Assembly: GCA_963575745.1 (NCBI GenBank)
Contig: CAUYUJ010004758.1
Coordinates: 300,001-350,000, forward strand
DNA from: Prorocentrum cordatum
Lineage: Eukaryota > Sar > Dinophyceae > Prorocentrales > Prorocentraceae
Direction of reading: 5' to 3'
DNA: 50,000 nucleotides
The translations under genes were made by a program, and so were the position numbers. A model generated the notes under the pieces. It saw only the letters and a list, made by a program, of their open reading frames with translations, was not told the DNA's origin and did no database searches. Shown piece by piece: positions 11,871 through 21,389 of the stretch (its first letter is position 1; the number at the start of each line of letters is the position of its first letter).

Positions 11871-12240
11871 GGGAGGGAGGAAGACGAGAAGGATGCGGAG
11901 GGGAAGGAAAGGGGCTCACGAAACCTGGCCATGCGACGGTTGTTCTGGTTTGTCTGGTCTGGAAGCTCAGGAGACCTGGCCAGGCGTTGGTTGTTCTGAT
12001 TTGTTTGGCTTGAGGAAGAAGAAGAAGGAAAGGAAAAAGCGGAGGACGCTGAGGGGAAGGAGGAGGGGCTCACGAAACCTGGCCAGGCGTTGGTTGTTCT
12101 TTTTTTTTTTCTGGTCTGGGTGCTCACGAATCCTGGCCAGGCGTTGGTGATTCTAGTTCGTTCTGGTCCGGGCCCTCATCAAACCTGGCCACGCGTTGGC
12201 TGTTCTGGCTTATCTGGTCCGGCGGCTGCGCGCCACATTC
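11871..12240 (+). repeat. CCTGGCCAGGCGTTGG repeat cluster, plus orientation
   Basis: Five or six copies of a unit centred on CTCACGAAACCTGGCCAGGC followed by GTTGGTTGTTCTG, two of them with a GGAGGGGAAGGARRGGGGCT leader. The same unit appears in reverse orientation at 12490-12790. Confidence 0.8.
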
Positions 12241-12415
12241 CCCCAGACAGGGTTCGACGGGCCACAGACTCGGGGACGGACAGACCCCCCTTTAGTAAAA
12301 CGTGGTTTAGTGAAAACGACCTGAGGCCCAAAGCTGGCGGGCGCAAGCCTGGAAAATAACGGCCACGGCACCATGTCGAGAACATAAAACGAACAATTCA
12401 CTAATCGACGTGTCA

Positions 12416-12444
12416 CTGTCGGGGGTTCTGTCCACCCCCGACAG
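12416..12444. other. Perfect 11-bp stem-loop
   Basis: CTGTCGGGGGT and ACCCCCGACAG flank a 7-nt loop (12427-12433). It lies in the centre between the two opposing repeat clusters. Its function is unknown. Confidence 0.75.
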
Positions 12445-12489
12445 AAAACAGAACAACACATAAAAAAACGCAGTGAACACCCAAACCAG

Positions 12490-12790
12490 AAAAAAAGAAA
12501 CGGAAAACCAACGCCTGGCCAGGTGTTGTGAGCACCCAGACCAAACAAACATACAAAAAAACGCCTGGCCAGGTTCGTGAGAAACCAGGCCGGGGACATT
12601 TACATAATACGTAGTAAAGATCATACGCGTCTGTATCTATATAAGAAAAGCGCCGCCTGGCCAGGTCCTGTGAGCCCCTCTGCTTCCCCTCCGCATCCTC
12701 CTCTTCTTTCCTCTCCTTCCCTTCCCAAAGCCAAACACAAACCAGAGCAAGACAACGCCTGGCCAGGCGTCGTGAGCCTCAAAATCAAAA
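12490..12790 (-). repeat. CCTGGCCAGGCGTTGG repeat cluster, minus orientation
   Basis: Four copies read on the minus strand (ACGCCTGGCCAGG near 12508, 12562, 12653 and 12755 on plus). One carries the GGATGCGGAGGGGAAG-type leader also seen near 11893. With 11871-12240 it forms an imperfect inverted repeat around a roughly 250-bp centre. Confidence 0.75.
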
Positions 12791-13308
12791 AAACATGGAA
12801 AACAAAACAGCATAAAAAAGAAAATGGGAACAACAAAAGGGATGATGAGGATGATGATGATGAGGAGGAGATAAAGCACCATCAAAAGCTGCCGCGCCTG
12901 AGCGCGGCAGGTGTTGCCACCGGCTCTCAATCGAGAGCTGGGGATCAGATCATTCTCAACGCAATGTTATCATCATCTAAATAATAAACAATAAAAATGT
13001 ATTCGGGAGTCGTGTTGATGAACACGACCGCGTTGAGAAACACGTCTAAACCTCAAAGCAACATGCGTATGGCCATACGTAAAGTCGCGTTGATAAACAC
13101 GAAAAGCTGCATACACAATTTCTGCAATATGTTACTCCCCTCGGCGTTGCTCCTTAGGAGGTTGCCTTGGCTTTCGCAAGTGTAAGTATGGCCACATTTT
13201 TTGGATAGTGAAGTGGCCTAATATTATACTGCTATTCGCCGCTCGAGGCGAACTTGTATAAATATGAAGTTCGAGCCAATCGGGCGGTGGGTCTCGCGGC
13301 CGACTACA
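12791..13308. other. AT-richer region 3' of the Copia coding part, with hairpins
   Basis: This lies beyond the last stop of the minus-strand extension and may be the element's 3' non-coding part. Visible structures are a perfect 8-bp stem with a 4-nt loop at 13009-13028, a 14-bp palindrome CGTATGGCCATACG at 13066-13079, a 6-bp stem at 13235-13252, and one GNRA hairpin at 12910-12921. No matching LTR was recognised at the other end. Confidence 0.5.
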
Positions 13309-14877
13309 CTACGTGTTGCCCCTCGCGTAGAACCTCTGGCCCCACGCCCTGTGGCCATCCTCCGCGATGTAGCTCGTCGCGCAGGTCTCCCAGGGCGTCC
13401 TCGGGGTCCAGTGGCGGAACCTATCGTTGTGCAGCAGGTCTCTGACATACACGAACTCGTCGTTGTTGTCCGTGATGTACATCCAGCAGTTGGCATAGTA
13501 GCCCCAGTACCTGGGGCCCCACTGGCTGTCCTCTAGGTTCTTGCTCCACCACGTCGCGTAGTCCTCCGTCCTGCGCGCCCTCTTGGCGCGGGGAGGTGTC
13601 GTTGGTCTGCGGCTGTCATCGCCGCTCTGCCGCTGCGCGGCGGCGCCGCGCGGCCCAGCGGGCGTGTCGTCCTGCGCGCCAGAGGCGCTGGGTCCAGCAG
13701 CGTCGCCAGGAGCAGGGCGCGGCGGCGGCGGGCGCCGCGGCTGGCGTGGCCCCATGGCACCATGAGAATGTGATGAGTATGTATCAGGATCGATCGGGTC
13801 GGTTCTAATCCCTGAACTAACCCCCCTTTGATCAGTAGAACCCATGGCAGGTTCGATGGAGGCAAGCACGGCAAGCTTCCGCTGCGTGACTTTCTCGCGA
13901 GTGCCATCCCCGCGGGGAAGGGCAATCGCGATAAGTCCGCGCTCTTGCCTCGTGCCTCTATCGAGTCTGCCTGTGTTCAACCACCATTTCCTCCGACCAG
14001 CTTGGCCAATCCTGACGCTGTGATCGCGAATATCACAGGCGTCGCGCATGTCCTCAATAGTGTAAGCCTTCTCGCCTTTATTGACACGAGCGGCTGTCAT
14101 TTGGTGGTGGAACCGTGCATCATTCAGGAAACGCTGAACAAGATTGGCGAAGGGGTGGTATAGAGGTCTGTCGTCCTCAGTCTCGCCCAGCCTGCACATG
14201 TGTGCAGGAGGGGAGCCTGCGTCGACCCACTTCTGATAGCTCTCCGCAGCTCTCTTCGCGAATCTCCTCAAGGTATCCTTTTCCTGACCAGCCATGGAGC
14301 GCTTGCCCATCATCTGGACATGCGCCCCATCTGTCATATGCCTGGTGATGTCGTCCTGGGAGGGGGTCGTCTTGATCCAGTGGGTCAACTTCTGGAGGTA
14401 TGCCAGGTCGCTCTCCGCGGCACCACCTTTGCCGGTAGCACCTACAGCGACAGTATACTGCCAGCAGATATCACAAATTGTACCGTCTCCTGTGACGATT
14501 CCGAGAGATAAGAAACGATCGCAATTCCGACATCGCGCGATATCATGCTGGATCTCCTCTGGGGCCCCGGAGATCGCAAGGTGCTCACGGGGTCCCCAGC
14601 AGGTGTCGAGTCCGCTGGCGAGAACACGGCCGATCTGATCCATGGCATCTCGATTGATCTCAGCGGTCGGACGGGAGGCGATCGATCGGCTCATCCCCTC
14701 TATCTCGAGCCTAGATAATCTTTCCCCCGGTAGTCCTGCGTACCCGGAGGTGTCGCTGTCCGCAGAATCAGTAACACCATGGTGTATGTTGTCTGGACGG
14801 ATGCGGTTAGCCTCTGCCTGCAAGATGGCCTCATTGTCGCCCATTTTGCGGTCGATCCTCTTTTTCTCGGCTATGAT
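13309..14877 (-). pseudogene. C-terminal part of the retroelement extension ORF (zinc ribbon-like)
   Basis: An open minus-strand frame of just over 500 residues, ending at a stop at 13309. It follows in the same frame after a TAG at about 14880 that separates it from the preceding piece. Visible are an N-terminal CxxC...CxxC pair about 16 residues apart (C105, C108, C124, C127 counted from the ATG at 14844), like a zinc ribbon. A long Pro/Arg/Ala/Gly-rich low-complexity stretch follows, ending in a basic PPRAKRARR, which could be a nuclear signal. A Trp/Tyr-rich C-terminal segment (WWSKNLEDSQWGPRYWGYYA) completes it. I do not recognise the family. It could instead be an independent gene, since it is the longest intact piece of the extension. 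Confidence 0.5.
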
Positions 14878-15288
14878 CTATACCATGGTTTCTTGGTCTG
14901 GAGCTGCGGAAGCAACGCTGCCTGGGTCCCGGGGAATATCCTGCTCAGCGCCTGGATCGTCCTGATGAGGCGCGGCAGGTGACTCCACCGGCTCCCGCCA
15001 TACGGGGAAGCCTGGATTGCCATGTGTCTGGATACACTGTGTGAAGAGATCGCGCAACGTCTTGAGGGCGGGATGGTTCTGATAAGTAGCATCATTTGTA
15101 AAATCACGTAGCTCCTTGATGCTGTCCAACAATATGATTTGGTACACTTTGGAAATCCATTGAAATATGCCTGTGGTCGATTCCTCAATGACCTCTGGGT
15201 CCAGGTAGTGTACTATCTTTTTGAAGAAACTAGCTGCACTGCAAATCGGTAAGTCGCGTGCCCATTTGTGGGTATGATTGTAATCCAT
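14878..15288 (-). pseudogene. Extension fragment, unrecognised
   Basis: A minus-strand frame of about 137 codons in the same frame as the downstream 511-residue piece, from which it is separated only by an in-frame TAG. Upstream it overlaps the 15213-16283 frame, so a frameshift lies between about 15.21 and 15.30 kb. One hairpin of the GNRA family (14978-14989, loop GAGT) falls within it and encodes VESPA. No domain is recognised. Confidence 0.4.
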
Positions 15289-16295
15289 GTGGTATATGTC
15301 TGTTTTGGTTCAAATTGTATGTCAAATCGTAAGTATGACTCCATCTGGTCCACCACAATCTTGTCTCTGCCATTGTGTACCTCGATAATTTGTTTCACTT
15401 TTATCATAGGTGAATCCACCAACAACTCCGACGTCCAGCGGTATATGCGGTGGTCGTAAGATTGCAAGATCCATCTTGTGCCCTCCTCTGGGTCGTAGTC
15501 GGGGTGGTTGAGGAAGTTCTCTGGCGGGTCGATAATATTATCAAGGATGCTCGAGCCGATGTCCTCATCAGCGCGAATGTCAGCCGATAAATCTGCCCTC
15601 ATGGTATCATTGGCTGCTTTCTCCTCATCTGTGAGTGGTACGGTCGATATATCCACTATGACAGTTACCAGAGGCTCTTTGGATTGGCCTGCCTCTTGTC
15701 GGGATCCATCGTCTTCTGCAGTGGGATCCTCGGCAGGTGTTGCCACCAGCTCGTCGGGATCGGGTGTCCGAGGAGCGGGGCGTCTGGTCGGTGCACGTGG
15801 GATGCGTGGCTTGTAAATGCTCGGCATTCCAAGATATGGTAGATTACCTGATTCTTCATACTTATAGATCTGGTCGCTGCATGAAGAGGGGCCTTCAAGT
15901 GCAATATTCATGCGCCTTGGGTCGATGTCGGCACGTACTGGCAAAGCGAAGACAACGCCCTTGAGAGGCATGGTTTTGTCGCAATACCATATGTTTACCC
16001 ATCGTAAACCGTAGTTGAGAATAGGTATTTGTACCGCAAAGAATTTGTCGAAGACTCCGAAATGAATGATTGGTCCATAAAAATGGCCCTTGTTCATGAG
16101 CACCTTGGTGTTGTGGTTGCCCTTGGGGAAGTGATTGTCATAGTGGTAGCAATTGGTAGAGCCCCAATTTTTGACGATAATGAAGTTCCCCATGCGAACA
16201 TCATTGAACATAGGCCGGCGATTCCAATCTCTCTGTGTGATCTTTGATGTAATAGGTCGCAGGGCCTCTCGGCAATATGACATGGCTATCAGCCA
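15213..16295 (-). pseudogene. Extension middle part, unrecognised
   Basis: About 356 codons from the first ATG (16283). This frame continues directly from the KptA-like piece through one in-frame TAA at 16298-16296, so it was probably part of the same polypeptide. The N-terminal 130 residues look globular and aromatic-rich (FYGPIIHFGVFDKFFAVQIP). A Pro-rich acidic linker contains the hairpin at 15736-15747 (peptide LVATPA), and a second globular part follows (EEGTRWILQSYDHRIYRWTS). No family is recognised. Confidence 0.45.
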
Positions 16296-17643
16296 TTATG
16301 TATCCTGTGTGTTGTGCCCACAACTGGTAATCATAGCACGGACCATCGTCTCATCCAAAGCGTCGGCGTCAGATGTGTGGCCAGCGGGGGTCGCCCCCAG
16401 CTGAGGGGCGATTGGACGCTGGGCCGATGATGCTGAGGCGGACTGTGTCTTTGACTGCTGAGCCGTGTCGTGTGCCATGCCAGTTGGTGCAATCCCAGGA
16501 AGGTCGTCGATCATGTCTGTCCCAGGGGGAACAGCGCAAATCTCGCATTTGCTCAATGGTTGTCTCGCAGCCAATGGCGGGTAAACCCAAGTAGTGCCCT
16601 CCGGCCATATCTGCCGGCCATGCTCATTGCGTGGTTGAAGACGGCGAATGGCGATGACTGCGGCGGCTGGAACCACATCCTCTGTCATGATAGCACCCTG
16701 TGCGCCCAGCCAGAATCTGCACCCAGCCTTTGTGGCAATCTCCATGTTGATCACCAGCTCTACCTCGTTCTTGTAGTGCTTGAACTTGTATGGTTGTACC
16801 GAGGTGTGAGGATTCTTTTGAACGTTGTCTATGTAGGTGCTGGAACTGAAGAATGCCTCCGTGCGTGGTGATCCTCGAAAGTATTTGTCTCTCTGAGAAG
16901 ATGGATCGATATAGCCTGGAATAATCTGGAATAATCCCTGACTTGAGGATGCTTCGCCAGGCACGAAATGTTGTGCCATGGTGGAGGTACTTCACGTCTG
17001 TCCATTGCAAGCTCTCCCAGCCCATATTCCATGGTTTGGAGAGTGGGTTGACGCAACTGTGACCTCCAACGCATCTGATAGCGATGACGCTGTTCCAATC
17101 GAAGCAGCTGGGGTCGCCCCCGTCGGGGACTGGTTTGGCATATATCTCCCTCCGATTCTTCTGCGGGTCAATGTGCTTCTGGAACGCACGAATGACAAAG
17201 AAGATCGGGTAATAATGATCAGTCCAATCCATGTACCCGTCTGGTTCACCATCCTTTTTGGAGTGTGCTATGGCCGCCTCGGTGGATGGTCCGTTGTGGA
17301 CTGCGCGGTCTCGAAATTTCCACTGGACCATATCCTGCAAAGATTTCCAAGTGCTTGGAATATTCAACTTGCGTTGTGTTGAGCTCGGCCATATGTTGAT
17401 ACGTCGATCATTGAATTGGTAGATATGGAACTTTTTGTAGTGAATCGCATGACGTCGCGTCGTCGTGATGTCTTTGCTCATCCAAACAGGGTCGCCAAGC
17501 CACTCATCGAGCAGCTCAGGTCCATAGCGTACCTCGTCGCACGGCGGGGCGATATCCATTTCCACTCTGGGAAGCAACCAGATTGAACGATGTCGGGCGC
17601 GTGGGCGATCACACAATCGTCGTACGACAATTGACTCGTCCAC
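16296..17643 (-). pseudogene. KptA/Tpt1-like RNA 2'-phosphotransferase region, frameshifted
   Basis: Two overlapping minus-strand frames together resemble the ADP-ribosyltransferase-like lobe of KptA/Tpt1. In the first (17643 downwards): an IRCVGGHS block matching the family's RxxQGHS, then a KYLHHGTTFRAWRSILKSGI block matching its LYHGT...SIxxxGL NAD-binding motif. In the second (16979-16296): RDKYFRGSPRTEAFFSSS, then VELVINMEIATKAGCRFWLG and AQGAIMTE, matching the terminal strand-helix and NGVIL segment. The frames are joined where a 10-bp tandem duplication (16916-16935) occurs; counting it once keeps one frame through the motifs. I do not see the family's N-terminal LRH motif. The classical enzyme uses NAD+ to remove the 2'-phosphate left by tRNA splicing. 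Activity here is not implied: the copy is broken and only one lobe is visible. Confidence 0.55.
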
Positions 17644-17649
17644 TCATCG

Positions 17650-18440
17650 CCCTGCAATCAAGCTATGCCATTGGTTGCGGACGTGCCCCGCAGCGGAGGG
17701 GGAACGTATGGATGATCATCCACGAGGCCTGCTTGGAGCTTGTATTCACGAAGAGTGCATGCATTGTCGAATGTCGCGATCTGGCGGATGTCCTCGTGCA
17801 AGCAACGCTCGCAACTGTCTTGCCATGACAGTATGTGTACCGTATCCGATTGCTGATCGGGAGAAGGTTCGTCGTCGGCAGGAGTTGCCTCCAGCTCCGC
17901 CGCCTCCACGTCAGCGTCGTCATCAGGGATCGGGACTGACGCGGCTGTCGGCAGCAGGTCTGGTGGCGATGGATCAGCTGGCGTGCTAATCGGAAGCGGG
18001 CCAGTCGGTAATGGCTCTGGTAAAGGGATCGGCTGCGGGCCAGGCTGCAATGGTTCAGGCAGTGGGCCTGGTTGCACTGGCTGCCCGTCTTCGGTCTGCT
18101 GGTCTGTCCCAGCTGCCGCGCGCCAGAAGGTAGTTGGAACGTCGGCCTCGAGTCCCAATGCAAGCCGATCCAAGGCGTTCTGTGTAAAGAAACCTCTGCA
18201 TGCTATAATAGTGTCTTGGTTGTCGATACTAGGACCAATACGATGAGAATTCAATCTGTTGCCCTCTGCGATGATGCGTGATTTGGTCGAATCGTCATCG
18301 CCGTCCAAATCAGTAATCTGCTGTAGGAACTGCTCGTACACGACCCAGGTGATGGCGTGTGCGTCCTGAATCTCTTTCACAAATTTGGGATGAAAGAGCT
18401 CTCTCTTCTCAGGTGAATCCCAAGATGCCCACGCCCCGGG
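17650..18440 (-). pseudogene. Extension fragment with Pro-rich linker, unrecognised
   Basis: An open minus-strand frame of at least 240 codons. An N-terminal helical part (VVYEQFLQQITDLDGDDD) is followed by a Pro/Leu repeat linker (PGPLPEPLQPGPQPIPLPEP), an acidic part with the GGAG/CTCC hairpin at 17881-17892 (peptide LEATPA), and a short Cys-containing segment (DSCERCLHEDIRQ). It ends at a stop near 17658, after which the KptA-like piece runs in another frame. No family is recognised. Confidence 0.4.
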
Positions 18441-19237
18441 GTAGTCGTTGATCAGAAGTAGAAGGTAGTTGGACAGCTCGTCGTATGCATGGCCAAATGG
18501 GTCATTATCAGGAATAGCCTTGGTAGGATCGCGAGGATCAAGTGCTGGAGGCTCTTTTGCGAGTCCAGGGATGGGGACGCATGGATCGCCTGTTGCCTAT
18601 GGCATTGATTTTGGCAAAGTACCGCTGGCACAAGATGCCATCCAAGCACAATGAGCCATTTCTCCAGCTGTCTGAGTCATCAGCGTCGTAAGGCTGAGAT
18701 CTCTGATCCACTCATTGGTTATCTTCTCTCGAAATTGAAGAGCCTCCATAATCTCTTTGGCCTGGGTGTAGGCCTGTGCGTCCGTGACCGGAGTCAGGAT
18801 AGGAGGTCTGAATGGATAAGGCTGAGATGGTAATGACTGGATCAATGCGCAGAACTGCGATAACATACTGCGTCACAAAATTGAGTCGTAAACATTGCCA
18901 GATTGTGATTATTCTGTGTCGAATGCCAAGCCTGAGGCGGAATCCTGTCGTAAGCATCTATCCAGTGATCTGGTGGAAGGAATGTAATTCCACGTGATTG
19001 CATTGTCTTGATCAGATCACCCGTGTGGTAGTCGAAGTTCGGGTGTACACCCCATTGTGTCGCTTTGCCTGGCCCCATGACCGTGGGGCAATGAAAGTAC
19101 TGCATCGCGTCAATAAAACGTGATAGATCCACTTGCACGTGTACTGGCATAAGCGTCGGGACGCCACCCTCGCACTCCATCTTCATGAGCTCGCGCACGG
19201 AAGTATGAGCGCGATCTTCATGGCGACGTGTGTCCAA
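18441..19237 (-). pseudogene. Extension fragments, unrecognised
   Basis: Minus-strand coding-like pieces at 18597-18866 and 18842-19237, in different frames. The larger encodes a globular-looking segment (VDLSRFIDAMQYFHCPTVMG, then DHWIDAYDRIPPQAWHSTQN). The junction near 18.85 kb is a frameshift. An imperfect stem at 18545-18568 and a 6-bp stem at 18973-18993 are present but unlike the GNRA family. No family is assigned. Confidence 0.35.
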
Positions 19238-20050
19238 TATGGTTTGACCGTGGTTGGCACATGCAATGTCGTTTGCAACTCCAGACCACCATGGCGTTGA
19301 GGCCTCTGCAGTAGTGTCTTTGTTTCACAAATGCAGGGAAGACATTTGCCCAATAATCCCAAATGACCTCATTCAATTTACGCCACTCTTTGATAGAAGC
19401 ATTGTCGTTCATCAGCGTCAAGCCCCTGGCCTTGCGGATCATGGGGATCATGTTGCGCTGCTCGAGTGTAGACTCGAACTGGTTTGCAAGGATAGCTGTG
19501 ACACGGTTCTCCTGTGTCTGCGTGCGCTGATCACGGAGCTGTGCCATATCACAGCGGGTGTCGCCACCAGCCTCTGGCAATATAATGCAGTCCTGGCCGA
19601 TCGCCGTGTCGTTCTGTTTGAACCATTCTTTGTAATTGCCAAAGGAGAAGCCCACATCATAATGTCGTCGCGGATGACGGTCGACAAGTGCTCGAGGGTG
19701 GCGCCACCGATGCATTCTGCACGATTGAGGCACGGCGTAAATAAAGGTACGAGACCAACGTTTGATGCTTTAGCAAGAGCGTCTCGCTTTTGTGGGCTGT
19801 TGAGCTCGTCGATGCCGTGGCTGGGATACTTTTTGTGCTTGGCGGTCTTGGATCCCTTCTTGGGGTGCGTGGTCCATGTTGAGTCCGTGCACAGATTTGT
19901 CCATTTGTATGCGTGCCCTGACGGGCCACTTGCATGATGTAGAAGAAGTCCCAGATCCTCCTGTATGGGTGAATGCCACCCGTTGTCTCCAAGGAGGGTA
20001 GAAACCAATCGACCACCACAAAACGCGCTGTATTTTGCTTGTGCAAGCAA
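19218..20050 (-). pseudogene. Extension fragments, unrecognised
   Basis: Two overlapping frames, 19448-20050 and 19218-19733, share one hypothetical polypeptide through a frameshift around 19.65-19.75 kb. Readable pieces include SGPSGHAYKWTNLCTDSTWT and VGFSFGNYKEWFKQNDTAIG, then an Arg/Gln-rich helical segment. Hairpins at 19557-19568 and 19697-19708 fall here, encoding AGGDT and GGATLE. No family is recognised. Confidence 0.35.
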
Positions 20051-21338
20051 GCTCTAGCGGATCAACAGCAGCACCAGGAGTAAGACCAGGGTCCTCCTTG
20101 GTAGGCGTTTCGCTGGGCAGCACTGAGCCCTCCTCGTATGGCTGCCAATGATTGTCGTCGTACTCTGGGAGGGTTTTCCAGCCGTCTGGGTGATCAGATG
20201 GTGTTGCCACCGTCTTGGGGCTTGATCCGATGCCTCCAAATCCTCCGCGTGCGGTCAACCACGTGCTGAGCTTGCGGCGGAATTTGCCTGTCTGGGTGAA
20301 ATCGGAGAACGCCCTCACTTCGGTGACAAAGTTATCCTCGACAACGTGGCCGAGGTGTCCCGCAGTATCTGATGTCCTGGCCATGCCAGGTGGACGTACG
20401 GGTAGTTTGATCGCAGCGCGATCAAGATTAGGAGCGTAGCTGGGAGTTGTCAATCCATTACTGTATACATCGTGAGGCGCACAAAGCCCATCTTTGTACA
20501 AGTAGATTGTGTCCTGAACGCTGTCCCCGGCGTATTGCCCAAGAAGTGCACTGCCAACTTTTGACCCATCGTTGTGCATCATCATCCACTCTGCCTTTAA
20601 TACCACCGTCGTGAGCTCCATTGGTGGGCACTTGCGGTGTGAGTTTGGAATCACAGCATGCAAGTGATCATGTCAGCCACGAACGTTTTCTTGCACAGAA
20701 GAGTTACGTGTGAAGAGGCTGGAGATCATGCACATGGCTCTCATGAGTGACATCCATGGCGTAGCCGTGGTCGTACTGTACTCGTAGTTGGCGTTGCCGC
20801 CGACTCCCCCATCGACTTTGCCGATCCAACTCGTCACGTCGGCGGACGCGGAGCGGGTAACTTCGACAATGGTGGACTCGTCGGGCACACGTAGAGCATA
20901 CTCTGCACTACGATCAAAGCGCTGATGATGTACGTAGGCAAAGCCATCCTCGGGATCGCGAGGGCGGCCAGTTTGAGCGTGGTACGTGAAGCCCACGCGG
21001 TCGTCGTCCTTGGCGTTCGGGTCGTAGCCGGCGTCGTAGGCGATGGCCCAGCCGTCGAGGTGGAGCGGCGGTGCCCGATCCATCTCGGGGATGGGGGGAT
21101 CGGGATTAAAACCGATCTCACTTGATTGCGTCTCGCACACGGCGAGCAGGATGCTGGTAAGCCATGTCGCTCGAGTGGTAAAACAGCTGCGGCACGAACG
21201 TACAATAAGTGTCCTAGACCTCTCTGTATCATGCGGTGGTGAGGGAGGATGGCGGGGTTGTCTACCGCGTGGTGAGCGTGCCCTCGATCGAGGTGCGCGC
21301 AAATCGGTAGCCGCAGCAGGAACACCGATATGGCACAT
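19990..21338 (-). pseudogene. N-terminal part of the extension, unrecognised
   Basis: Two same-frame pieces (21338-20673 and 20663 downwards) are separated by a single TGA at about 20675. Together they give some 440 codons before the frame is lost near 20.05 kb. Segments such as DDDRVGFTYHAQTGRPRDPE and ELTTVVLKAEWMMMHNDGSK look like folded protein, but I recognise no domain. Hairpins at 20200-20211 and 20790-20801 are inside. The piece starts about 50 bp after the RNase H stop, in the same frame as the RNase H end. This suggests the extension was once read through from Pol or sat just behind it. Confidence 0.4.
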
Positions 21339-21389
21339 GCATGCACATATGCCCTCGTGATTGGCTTATCCAACACACATCATTCCGCA

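Larger units (their letters stand above)
12910..20801 (-). repeat. Dispersed family of GNRA-capped mini-hairpins (10 copies)
   Basis: On the minus strand, 12-nt cores consist of a 4-bp stem with a 4-nt loop. Copies start (plus coordinates) at 12910, 14978, 15736, 16387, 17110, 17881, 19557, 19697, 20200 and 20790. Stems are GGTG/CACC (six), GGGG/CCCC (two), GGAG/CTCC and GGCG/CGCC, so stem changes are paired. Loops are GCAA (five), GCGA (three), GAGT and GCGC. Most have a one-base mismatch and then 2-3 further paired bases, for example GC-T-GGTG-GCAA-CACC-T-GC at 15736. Nine lie within minus-strand coding sequence but in two different frames, so it is the nucleic acid rather than a peptide that is conserved. 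I saw no copy in the gag-pol half or elsewhere in the window. Confidence 0.75.
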
